DNA from: Larimichthys crocea
Lineage: Eukaryota; Chordata; Actinopteri; Sciaenidae
DNA length: 64,000 nucleotides
Reading direction: 5' to 3'
Assembly (NCBI RefSeq): GCF_000972845.2
Contig: NC_040020.1
Coordinates: 3,596,669 to 3,660,668 of the forward strand
Positions 36,537 through 48,000 of this stretch are shown piece after piece. The notes under the pieces are model-generated. The model was not told the origin of the DNA and made no database searches. It saw only the letters and a program-made list of their open reading frames with translations. Within the stretch, counting starts at the first letter, position 1, and the number at the start of each line of letters is the position of its first letter. The translations under genes were made by a program, and so were the position numbers.

Positions 36537-37200
36537 GCAGCGATTAAGCCATGCATGCTCCGTCCTCTTTTATATAATATAAGTTTATTACAAACTCTGA
36601 ATAGTACAATTACAGAATGCATATGACGTTTCGTCTTAAACCTGCAGGTACAAGAGGCTCCACTAACTAACCTCAGTCTCCTTTTATTTCTCTTCCTTGC
36701 ATGGTTTGGCCCACTGGGAACACATTCTTTCTTAATTTACAATAAGATCATTAGTATCTCAGTTGCACAACATCCTTTCACAATCTCTTCTCATTATTTA
36801 GCTGGAAGATGACCAGATGAAGGAAAGAAAGATGAAGCAGAGCAAAATCCTGGAAAGTTTTTATCGTTTGCCGGGAACAGATCTACTTCAAGCTGAAAAT
36901 TCAGGCCGTATCTTATAAACATTTGACCAATTCTCAAATATAAAATAACCCTTTAATCCTCTGACTATTTTGCCACTACATATTCCCCCCTTTCAGGGTT
37001 CTTAAACCATGAAATATACATTTAAGTCATACAATACATTTCCTCATGAATGCAGCTCATTTATCTTAATTCACACTCCAGCAGACAGGTGAAAAAACCT
37101 GATGTTGACATTACAGGTAAAAATTCTCCTGTGACCCTCCTAAGAGCAATCGGTATCTCTAGCCTGTTGGTCTAAAATCGATAAGCTGTAGCAGAATCCT
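36537..37200 (-). mobile_element. LTR-like element, second copy of the intron-6 family
   Basis: Read on the minus strand: GAAAGGGGGGAATA, then TGTAGTGGCAAAATAGTC, followed by about 440 bases containing AATAAA and TATATAAAAGAGG blocks and ending near CTGACA. It parallels 32,930-33,650, with a deletion of about 150 bases next to GGTCTAAAATCG. A putative LTR spans about 36,537-36,981. Confidence 0.5.
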
Positions 37201-37254
37201 TGTTTAGCTCGATGTATAAAATGTCATGCATACAGTTTAATCACACAGAAGAAC

Positions 37255-38820
37255 ACAATGTTCGAGTGCCTGTTTGTCTAAGGAGGGCTTGACCTGACAA
37301 GCGCCCAGGATGGGAGGTGGCACCTGCACGTGTAGCATAATGAAACAGCTTATATAGAATATAATCACAGAATATATAATATAATCAAACAGAGAAAGCA
37401 CAATGTTTGAAAACCCAGGATCGGAGGGGTTGGGTGTCTGCACCTATAGCGGTGTTTGCTTGAAGTTGGCTTGACCTGGCGAGCACCCAGAGTGGGAGGT
37501 GTTGGACGCCTGCACTTGTAGTAGCAAGACTTAGGAGTGTGGTCTGTGTTAAAGTGTGAAACTTACAATATAACTGTATGAAACTTTTAGAAAACGTACC
37601 ATATAATTGTGTGGAACCTATAACAATGTGAAATATATAAAACTTTTTAACATACAGTTAGAAAGATCTGTGAAATAATGGTGTAAGAAGAAGTAATAAA
37701 AAGGTTTTAAAAAAAATAGTATAATTATAAAATAGAATCTAATGGTGTCATCCAGTGAAGAATAAAACAAAAGAAAACATCTTGGCCTCAACAGACCAAG
37801 AGCAGTAGGGGTGAGACGAGACACCATTAAGAAAAATCCCAAAACATGGGTCAGCCCTGAGGTTCCACCTGAGTGGAAAATTACACCATTATGTCACAGA
37901 GAAAGTTTGATGATAATAGGCTGGACAAACAAAAACAGGCAGGGCGTATGAAATTTGCATAAAGGTATATAAGGAAAAGCCAGAGTCATCAAATTCAGTC
38001 ATCACCATCATGACTCAGGCTTTGTTTTGTCTGTCAAGATAAAAAAAAGCTCATTTTTTTAATAATCTGCAAATTCGAATGAGATTTCCGAGTGCGTGTC
38101 TGGATGATCCGCCCAGGTCAGACCTGTTGGGATAAATTGTAAGTAGGAAGTGAGAGTAAAAAGTTTTTCCTAGGTAAAACTCTGTGTAAAGTTTATGTGT
38201 TGAAAATTGAGCTCTGTTGAAAAAAGAAAAAAAAAAAGGTCGACCAAGCGATTGGGGCTACCGCTCTGCGTGTCACGCCAGGACTGAAATAGAGTCGGGA
38301 GACAGGTCTAAGTTGAAGTAGATAACTGTCTAGAGACAATAAAGTATAATATAATCAAACTATTTAATAAAATAAAATGAAATAAGTATATGGATATTAA
38401 TGAAAGCAGTAGTGAGGAAGAAGTAATAATATCTGATCATTTAGCAACAGAAGGAGATTTCTGGAATGAACCTACAAGGACGAAGAAGGGGTTAAGCATT
38501 GGCAAGACTAACAGGACATTAATCAAAAATTGTGGCAAATAACAAGATTTGCCTGTTTGTTTAAGGAGGGCTTGACCTGGCGAGCGCCCAGGATGGGAGG
38601 TGGCTGCCTGCACGTATGAAACGGCTTATGTGTAAAATGCTGTAAAACAGAGCGAGGGCACAATGTTTGAGCACCCAGGTTGGGAGGGGTCGGGCGCCTG
38701 CACCTATAGTGGTAAAGCTTAGAAATGCGGTCTGTGTTAAAAGTGGCGAGCACAGATAAGATAATGAGCACCTGTTTGCTTGAGCTCGGCTTGACCTGGC
38801 GAGCACCCAGAGTGGGCAAT
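37255..38820. repeat. Paired direct repeats around a promoter-like segment
   Basis: Two diverged copies of a block of about 280 bases, at 37,255-37,555 and 38,540-38,820, flank about 1 kb. Each block carries two GGCTTGACCTGGCGAGC-type motifs (starts 37286, 37468, 38568, 38788) followed by CCCAG and TGGGA. The layout resembles LTRs, but no TG...CA borders or target duplication were found. No protein frame was recognised. Confidence 0.5.
37953..37974 (+). promoter_or_regulatory. Candidate promoter: octamer plus TATA box
   Basis: ATTTGCAT (octamer, 37953-37960) is followed after five bases by TATATAAGG (37966-37974). No gene with a supported exon starts downstream. It could be the promoter of a decayed retroelement. 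Confidence 0.35.
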
Positions 38821-39414
38821 TTGTTGTACAGCCAACAGCAACTACAGAATCATCAGACTGGTCCTGATGCTATGGGCTGAGGCAAAGGTGCAGTTTTTTT
38901 TTACAAATGCCTTTCGACTAGCCCCCGCACCGGCTTGATTGCTAGGATACTAAATGGAAACATCTAATGTGTAACAGTTGTTGCTGTTATATGCTAGAAA
39001 ATATTTTGCACTTTTGCTGCTTTCAACGTCTTGATCAACCCACACGAGCTTTCATCTATGAACCTGGCTTAGCCACACAGAATCTGTGATCACTGAGGAG
39101 AGGCTGTTGGCACTTGGAGACTTATGCACTCAGCACAAAGGAAGATAGGGAATCTTTCATTTAAATACAGATGCAGACTTTGCTTATAAGTTAGCAGAAG
39201 TTAGGCTATATACAATGTTATCATGCAAAGGTTAATATCAAAAATACAACAATCACATGTTTCTTATAATCTAAATCTATGCTTTCCATATTTTGATTGG
39301 TTTACTCACAGCAACCTTGGAGTCTGGTAGAGAACGTCAAATTTGCAAGAATTTGATGATTATTGTCAGGCTTTAGCTCTTCGATCGACTGGTCCCTTTC
39401 TTCTCTTCTCTTGT

Positions 39415-39690
39415 AGAGATGAACGTCTTTTTAAAGACCAGGTGGAGTCAAGGATTGCGTTACTATTATTTTGTCATATCATGTTTGCAACATAACCTAC
39501 GTTAACAAATTCTTGTCATATCAGCAATCTGTTAATCCAGCCAGGACATGCTGGGACAGTGACCTCATTTAATTTCCTTATTAAACTCTAACATCTGTGC
39601 CCACTTGATTTGTACTGCCATCCACATGCTTTTACTTCTTCATTGAACATGATTCATCTACTGTACATACACACACATGCTCTATTGTGG
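39415..39690. repeat. Fragment shared with the intron-6 element of A
   Basis: Matches 33,725-33,990 closely: AGACCAGGTGGAGT, AGGATTGCGTTACTATTATT, AATCCAGCCAGGACATG and TTCATTGAACATGATTCATC in the same order. It marks the far end of the second copy, which is split by about 2.2 kb of other sequence. Confidence 0.65.
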
Positions 39691-39799
39691 CTTTTTCCAT
39701 TCTTGGGGCTTAGTAGGCCTCAGAAACAAAGCATTTTGGCTTTTTGACATGACAGACAAAAACAAATACATCATAAAAACAAACTGAGTTATGTAAACG

Positions 39800-40411
39800 T
39801 AGCAGGGAGAAATTAGTTCTTAAGTCTACTGGTCCTGCACCGTGGCAGATTGTATCTGCAGTCAGATGGAAGCAACTTGAACTCCTTCGACAGGGTGTGA
39901 TCATTCAAGGTCTTGTCTGCAGTTTTTGCTGCACACTTTGGCAATACCCTGCAGGCTCTTTCTATTTTTGAGGGTAAGTGACCCAGACTAAGGAGAATGT
40001 GAAGAGTGATTCAATAAAACACGAATAAAACATTTTCACAAAGGAATTGTCAACATTAAAACTTCAAAGCTTACGCTAAAACACACAAGCTTGCATGCAC
40101 TGATAGGCTTTTCTACACACAGCCTCCAAATGAAGCTTGAAGGTCAGCTTGTCATCAATTACAGTGCCAATATATTTGTACTGCTGTGCAAACTCAAAAG
40201 CCTGATCATTAATCACATCAGGAGAGATGACTGTAGCATTCTTTTTAAAACCTATTGTCATGTCTTCAATTTTGGAAACATTCATGCCCAGAAAGGTCGA
40301 CCTGCACCAGTCCCTGAAATCGACCACCACAGGACCGTGATCAGGGTTATCACTTCTGAGAAGAGACACAATGACACAATTGTTGGCAAACTTAAGGACA
40401 TGATGCCTCAC
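39800..40411 (-). mobile_element. LINE reverse-transcriptase fragment
   Basis: The minus-strand frame at 40,076-40,411 reads KFANNCVIVSLLRSDNPDHG, DFRDWCRSTFLGMNVSK and YKYIGTVIDDKLTF, the palm and thumb part of a non-LTR retrotransposon RT. The catalytic [FY]ADD motif is changed to FANN, which would abolish activity. A second segment near 39,800-39,950 resembles the C-terminal end (EFKLLPSDCRYNLP, RCRTSRLKN). No N-terminal part is present. Confidence 0.75.
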
Positions 40412-41898
40412 ATGTTGGTGTTAGTGTACAAGATAAATAGAACAAATGAGAGGATCCAACCCTGGTGTGATTCAGTGGAAGAAAAAGGAACACGAAGCTT
40501 CACATGTTGCAACATCTTTTCTGCAGAAGTACAGCACATTATTGTTTATATATCGCATTCCCCGTTTCGCCCGATGATTTTGAGTCACCTCTTGCAAAAT
40601 GACTGCATGTCTTCTCTTGGTCTCAGACAAAGAAGACTTAAGATTTTATTTCAAGACAGTCAAGATCACAACTGTCGGACAATGTCTAGATTGTCTGTGC
40701 ATCGTTTGATTTATCTGTTAACATCACTACTGTGATTGAATGTAAAACTTCCTGTTTCAAATAAAACATTACTGTTTTCTTAATGTAAATGTCTGGCACC
40801 CATCCCTGCCTCTCCCCTCACACACACTCCAAGAATGTATGGGACAGGAGAAGAAGCTCTGGCTGTCTGTGGATGTCAGCCATATCTTATGTAATAAGAC
40901 TAAAGGAGAATACAACCAGTGATTAACCCTTATGTTATAAGATTTAGCTACCTAAACAACGAATAGTTCTTCTGCAAAACAGCGTACAAAAGAAAACACA
41001 CAGCAGTATGCAAATTCTGCAACCCAACACTTACTGAGACTGCCTCACCCAAAGAAATTCGAGAAATATTGGATACATATAAGCTACTTAAGTAGGCTAC
41101 ATACTGTCTGTTCTTGGTTTTGTCTCAGTCTTGATACATTCTGGTCCTAGTCTTGACTTTGTTTCGTTTTACTTGATTACAACACTGCAACAACGTTTAT
41201 GACGAAGTGTGGTCAGTTTACAGAAGTGAAACTATCAAATGGAGAAATTCACTCTGCAACACTACGCACAACAACAAGAACACATTACATTAGAATACAG
41301 TGACAAATCATTATGACGTTTAATTTACACTCAAGTCATATTTATTTATTATGAATGATATGATTTGCAGTGGGTAATAAATAACAAATCATTTACATGC
41401 CCTAAATCAAGTACATGAAGTCCACTGACAAATGCATGATTGAATGTGTCGTCATCAGTGACGTGCCAAGAAAATAAAAACAAGAAATCAGTACAAATAT
41501 TGGTCTCTCATAAAATATAAGATACTGCTGTGCACTGGCACAGAGCAGGCTCACATACAGATCAAGCTGTGGCTCAGTTTATTAATGCAAAGCTGCTATG
41601 AAACGCATACTGTATAATTGTCAGAGAAAAAAAATTGTCACATTTTGGTTGTGAAAGATACATGTGTAAACCTTTTGTATTTGTATTTTGTATTTTACAT
41701 TTGTAATCCTTTGCCATGCAAATTCACGGACGATGCAGATTGTGATTTAAAACGTTTAATTTTCATCACAGTTAAATCAAGTAGGCTGTTTAAAATCACA
41801 GATCTGTTTCTTTACACTATGATATCACCATGTAATTCTTTCCATTCTCTTAATATGAAGCTGAATTTGGCAGCTGAGAAGGTCTCATCCTCTGAAAT

Positions 41899-42078
41899 TC
41901 AAATGGCCACACTGTTTTCCACCTCAGTTGGATCCATGTATGTGTACGGGACTTCCAGGCTCGTATTTCTTTTTTTGATTGCTGCACTTAACATTTCAAG
42001 CTCATGTTGAAAATCCTTTATCGCCTTGCAGGGGACTTCCTCATTGAAATGTTCCTCCGGGTAATCACCGAGAGCGAC
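41899..42078 (-). CDS. Lipoxygenase B exon 14 and stop
   Basis: 180 bases with stop. Encodes [20 protein letters not shown] and ends [13 protein letters not shown]. The C-terminal Ile is an iron ligand. Confidence 0.95.
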   Translation of the reverse strand, partial: VALGDYPEEHFNEEVPCKAIKDFQHELEMLSAAIKKRNTSLEVPYTYMDPTEVENSVAI

Positions 42079-45000
42079 CTGATGAGATCAATCAAACCTT
42101 TTAAACTTTTTTCCCCCACAAACATTTAAACACTTATCAAACATAAACTATTGGCAACATAGTGTTCTGTTGTAGGAAGTGAGCAGGATATTTCACACTG
42201 CCTTTGATGGCATGTTAATATACTTTACACAACTTGAACATTAATCAGATTTAGGCAATTTCTCATGAAGTCTTGGCCACTTACAAAGTCAGAGGACTGC
42301 TGGCTGAGTAGCCACATGGTAGCCATTCCGTTAACTGTTGTGTTGACGGCAGGTAATGTGTTCAGCATCGTGGCCTCACTTGTGGTGCCCTTTGTGGTTG
42401 GTGGAGGGAGTTGTAGGGAGGTGGGAGTGTTGGGCATCCAGGCACCATAGTCAAACTGCAGTGAATAAAGACTTGTTTATGTTAAAGGCTCAGTAACAAT
42501 TGTTTCCATTTTACAGAAAACTGCACAACCTCATCAATCCATTCCACAAAAATAGCATTAAAACAGCATTAAAGGATTTACCTGTCCAGTATTCACTGCA
42601 GCGTGCTGTGCTGAGCAGGTGAAGATCACCATGGTGACATACTTGACCAACTCATCCACGGTGGAAAGCCTTTCTGGAATTCCTGAAGATGAGAACAAAT
42701 AAATAAACTGCATTACTTCAAGATGTTTAGATGACGGTACATAAACTTGCACATTTAGTATAATTATGATCAAGCTTTTCTTTACAGCCAACCTGTGCCT
42801 GCTTGGGAAAGGAATCCATGTTCAAAAATGTCCAAAATCCACTTCTGCAGTTCAGTGTCTCGTTGGACCTCATCGTCATTCTTGTAGTAGTAGCTGAGCA
42901 CTTTCTGCACAAAGCTTTGACAAATATGGATAAGTTCATTAAAATACATTCCTTACACAGTTTCCATACACACTGCAGTAGTAACACACTCTATTGTAAG
43001 ACCATTTAATGAACATATCGTTTGAATGATCAGCTCTGTTCTTTTTAAGATTTAGTGCAATATTTAGCACAGTGATCACACAGCATTAAAGGGATAATTT
43101 CACATTTTTGGACACATGCTTATTCCTGCTGAGAGTTTGATGATAACATAGAACATCTCTGTATGTTAAGTATGGAAATATTGCTGGAAGATTAGCTAAC
43201 TCTAGGCAAAAAAGTGTATAATTGTATGTCTCTAAAGGTTGAACCTTTGTATTTAAGCCCGAAAGAAATGCATATTCTACACTCACCCTAATGCAATCAT
43301 GTTTGCTCAGTATTCAGTCCATAGGGACTTGGCTTGGGAACCGGAGGGTGGCCGGTTCAAGTCCCGCATGGACCAAAAATATGGAAGGTGGACTGGTAGC
43401 TAGAGAGGTGCCAGTTCACCTCCTGGGCACTGCCGAGGTGCCGTTGAGCAAGGCACCGATCCCCCACAACCGCTCACTGTGCGCTTCTCAGGGGGGCTGC
43501 CCATCACTCCACCATCTCTCTCCACGTTTGCATGTCTATGAGCCCTTGTACCTTGTACTGCATGTGTGTGTCTGGGTTAAAATGCATGTCAAAATAAAAT
43601 AGAGTGAAAAAAGAATTTCCCCATTGAGGGATTAATAAAGTATATCTTCTTCTTCTTCTTCTTCATATCAGCTGTCAGAGCTTGTTGAGAGTTTTCTTTG
43701 AAACTTTGACACCATGCTTAGGTTTAGGGGTGCATCTCCTCTCATCTTGCCAAGGTTTTCTATCAAAGTAGTTTAGGCTAGAACATTTAGACCATTTAAT
43801 AATCAAAGGCAAGGGTCTACTCAATTAATAACCAGTAGTTAAGGTTTAGATCACCCATTTACTGTGCTGTCATGTCTTGAAGGCATTGTTAATCTAACAC
43901 CTAAGGCACGACATTTAAAGGGCAAATCAACAATAAATCAAACGCAGCTCAAAACTACATCAGCCCTGCTCTTAATGGGTTCAGACACTGAGCACGTTAA
44001 CGCTGAGGTAACACAGCATCAGTGATGTCAAAGTAGCTGTTTTGCCTTTTCTACAAAGCCTCAGTCCTGCAGTCTAATTTGGAAGGACGTGTGAGCACTT
44101 AAAACCTGACAATCTGTTGTGTTGTACTGAGAAGTGTTTCTAATACTTTACCCACAAAAAGAGAACATTGTTACGGCACAAACTGTTCAGAGGCGATTGC
44201 ATAAAGACAGACCAACTGAAAGAACTGATGCAAAGTAACCACTGATAAAGAGTTATGTTGCAACTTTTCAGGAAGATTTAAGAAATACCAACTGCTTTAC
44301 ACAGAGTGGTGCATGATCACTTATTTAAAAAGAAAATGGTTGCATAAACTTGTATTGTATCCCCAATATTTACTGGTATCCTCTGAGTAGTAAATGTCTT
44401 GACTTAGGTTTACTGAATACAGGCTTATACATCCTTAGTCAACTGTCCAGTTATGTCAGATACTTGATAAACAGCACATGATTAGCACGTTTCAACATAA
44501 ACTTTTCAGAGGCGATTGCATAAAGACAGACCAACTGTAAGAATTGATGCAAAGAAACCGTTGATATAGAGTTATGTTGCAAGTTTTCAGGAAGCTTGAT
44601 TATTTTCTGATATCAGGACACACTTTGTTCTGCATGATCACTTATCTAAACAGAGAATTATTGCATAAACTTATATTGTATCCCAAATACTGACTGCCAT
44701 TTTGTTAACGAAATCAAGCCTCATTTACCTGAGCATGGAATAAAATTTGCGGATGAACTCAATGCATAAAATATACTTTCTGACTCTGAGCAATGCCATT
44801 AACACAGGTCATAATCAGGTGATCTGTCCTGTCTACATTATATTTACTTCACATGAGGAGAGGATGAGATTCAGGAGTTTGCTACACTAATTATGTTTAA
44901 TGACTTTTTCCCCCTGTAAGTAGAAATAGAAAGCAAATCCTATACTCAAATCTCTGATTAAGTGTACTTTATGGTCTTAAAATGCAGTCTACACCTGTGG

Positions 45001-48000
45001 ATGATATCCCAAAGCCTGAGTCCATCATCTCTGTAGTAGAAATTCGGAACAGCCTCCACCCCACGTGCAGCGATGTCTTCTGGTATACAGAGGGAGCTGT
45101 AGGTCATGGTGGACAGTGATTTCTTCAGGATTGTGATCACACCCTCTCCACCAGACGCTGCATACTAAGGAACAGTCAGATATGTATATAATTAGACACT
45201 GGACATTGCTTAAGTAATGGTCGACTGGCTGATCTTTTCGTACCTTTGTGAAAGAACCTGTCTCAGATATTAGAAGAAGTCGAGCTAAGTTGTTGATCTG
45301 CAGAGTGTAGCGAGTGTGAGGTATGAGGAGCTGAGGGAAAAGAGGGAACTCTCTTAGTAACACCATTACTTGTTAACAAAGTCAGAAATCTTGATGCTTC
45401 TATACCATTCAGCAGTATTTGCAAACATATACACACTAAACATGATTCATCAACTTTGGAAGATATAAAAAAAAAAAACTACAACTACAGCAAGTTCAGT
45501 ATTTTGCCTCACAGTTACCTTGTACAGTGGATGCACCATGGGCACATTGCACAGTAGTGACACTGCAAAGACTTCAGCCAGCAGATGAGTGCGTAGCAGG
45601 TGAACATTGAGCTGATGCTCGTTAAAATCGGCGCTTCTCACAAAAATCTTGGCCATCAACCAGTCGTACTCTGAATCAGTAGGAAGAAAGATGGGATTGT
45701 CGTCGGCTGGAGTCTGCTTCAGCTGCAGAAGAAGACAAGACAGATCATTCAATTCATTACCAGTACTGGTCAATTTGAATTTTTACTTCCTTTTCCTGAA
45801 ATTTGTATTTATATTACATCCATTCTACATGGAGGTCAGTGCACAGGTTCTTCTTCTTCTGAACTGCAGCTCTAGTTTCCTCAGTGTTATGCACAAATCT
45901 TGGCACTATTTTTACTCCTTTTATTTTTGTCTTCTCTGTAAATCTACAGTATTGTATTGTTGTCAGCTCTGGGAAAGGGATCACTTCTTGTCTGAAGGAC
46001 GGTAAGTGTCCAGTTTGATAAAATAAAATAATATGACTTGTGTTTGCAGACTAAACTGTGAGCCTGTCAAACTTAGATATGGCTATTTTTTACATGGCTC
46101 AGGTTCATGCAGGAACAAATGAACTGCCTTTACTAGCAGAAAAAAATCCTGTGTCTTGTTCAAAAAACACTTTCAGCAAAGTAAAATCTTTTTGTTGTAG
46201 GTGATCTTCCACAATATCAATACTAAAATAATATTATTAGAAATGATTAATATTTCTGTTGCTACTCTTACCTGAATAGCAATTGGCATTAGCTTATCAT
46301 CAGGTGTTTTGTGCAAAAGGACAAGGGGAGCCATCAAGTACTGCTTCTTATCATTGACAACGTTTGTTTCCACTCCATCCAAACGCTTGTAGTCACAGAG
46401 GAATATGTTGCCTTTCTGTGTGAGATTTTTGTAAAGATGAAAAATTATTTGACTCACATGCATATTGCAGTGCAACATGCAATTCCAAATTTAACATGTC
46501 ATCGGGCAATACATGATTTGAATATGAGATCAATCAAAGTCAAGACAATCACCTTCATTTCGTTCTCCAAGCTAAACTGGACCATGTCATCAGTGACAGG
46601 GAAGTTCTCGGGCAGGGCTGTACAACGTCGGATCAGCATGGGGTTGACACCGTTTAAGAATTGGTAGCCGAAAAAAGCATCCTCCTTCCAATGTTCCTGG
46701 ACATAGTCTGAAAAAAAACAGTTATACTTCATTCAGAAAATTTCCATGTTTGTGCTGGAAGGTTTCGTGTCACAGACACAAGTGGACATCGCTTCAAAGT
46801 AATTTGTCTGTCAGTATTTTGATTACATACAATTAAATACAGTTTTTCATGAGCAAAGCATACAATTCTACGTTTAGATACACACATTTCTTTCTGTCCT
46901 GTTTAACGAGTAAGTAAAGAATTGACAATTAAGTCTTCAGTAAATTCTAAAGGTTTATCTTATCTAATACAAACATTTTTTTCAGGTAGCCTAATAGAAG
47001 AGAGCTGAATATCTGAATGCACATAGTTGAATATACATACAGTATCAAGTATTCCATTAAACTATCATGACAGCATAGTACCTGATATCTCAGTCTGTTT
47101 GCAGCAGAACACCCGATTAATGCCATCAATGTCAGTCCAGTTCTCCTTGCAATCCTCCAGCCCCTTCAGTTGCAGCTCAGTCAGCCTAGAAAATAAAAGA
47201 GAAGCTTTATTATGATTCCTTTTATCTTTTTGATAGGCAGGTACATAGTTACATACACAGAATTTGAGGACCTTACGCTGTCACAGAATTAAAGCGAAAT
47301 TCCATTTTCTTGGTGAAGGAGAAGCGGACCTCAGGGGGTAGAGAAGAAGGGCCATCCTTTGTCTTTATTTTGTGGGGTATTCCCTCTGCATATACATCCC
47401 AGCTGGAAAAAACAGAGAAGAGCATAATGGTGAGGAACTGAACAGTCTAGATACCAGTGTTTGCACAGCTTTAAATAAGGGCATGAAAGCAAAACTTGAC
47501 ATGTATAAATGTATTCAAAATTGCAAGGTTTAGTGCATGTTTTGGGGTTGCATGAAGCTGAAATGTGTATAAGCTCTGAGCTCTTACCAATAGTCTTCCG
47601 CTCGCTGCTTCAGCTCCTGGTCTCGACTGTATTGGCCAAGATGATGTGTGTCGTCAAAGACTCTCAGAGCTTCAAAGAGGAATCACAAAAATGTGTTGAT
47701 ATATACGGAATGTTGGAATTAATTTACTCAAGCCTCCTTCTTTCTTTTATGTTTCCTGTAGTCAGTGAACAACGCAAACCTGTTGCCTCTCTGAAGCGGT
47801 GCACATTGCTGTCAGTGATCCAGCGGTAGATAGGAAAGGTATAAGTGTCTCCCTCAGGTGATTCCACTTCCACCTTGGCAGAAAACCAGGAGTCTTCTGG
47901 GAACAGTGGGAGTGGCTGTTTGTCTATTTCTACCAGAACCAGCTTTCCGATGGAGACGGGGCAGGACACGTTGAAAGTAGACACCTGGGGTAACGATGAG

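Larger units (their letters stand above)
36142..41898. other. Region between lipoxygenase copies A and B, repeat-rich
   Basis: No intact gene was found in 5.8 kb. It holds LTR-like sequence (36,537-37,200 and 39,415-39,690), a repeated promoter-like segment (37,255-38,820), a LINE reverse-transcriptase fragment (39,800-40,411) and the 3' flank of copy B (from about 41,180), which reappears beside copies C and D and at the right edge. Confidence 0.6.
42915..44994. other. Lipoxygenase B intron 10
   Basis: 2.1 kb intron. It holds a truncated dispersed repeat (about 43,085-43,250) also present in the matching intron of C, a tRNA-derived SINE (43,300-43,668) absent from C, and two 319-base-spaced direct repeats (44,188-44,700). 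Confidence 0.6.

Noticed and set aside
40091..40735. 214-codon plus-strand open frame
   Set aside because: It overlaps the LINE reverse transcriptase on the opposite strand for much of its length and shows no recognisable domain.
42901..42904. Alternative exon 11 acceptor (TGTGCAG) in copy B
   Set aside because: It would shift the reading frame and lose the FVQKVL start that matches copy A. The TGTCAAAG acceptor ten bases upstream restores the expected 122-base exon.
43320..43390. Possible tRNA gene
   Set aside because: It has a good B box, but no complete cloverleaf could be drawn and it is followed by a SINE body and (CTT)n tail, so it is a SINE head.
44995..45164. Ser in KKSLSTMTY as the stereospecificity residue
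   Set aside because: First considered as the Ala/Gly switch, but motif comparison places the switch in the INxxAR motif of the preceding exon, where Ala is found.
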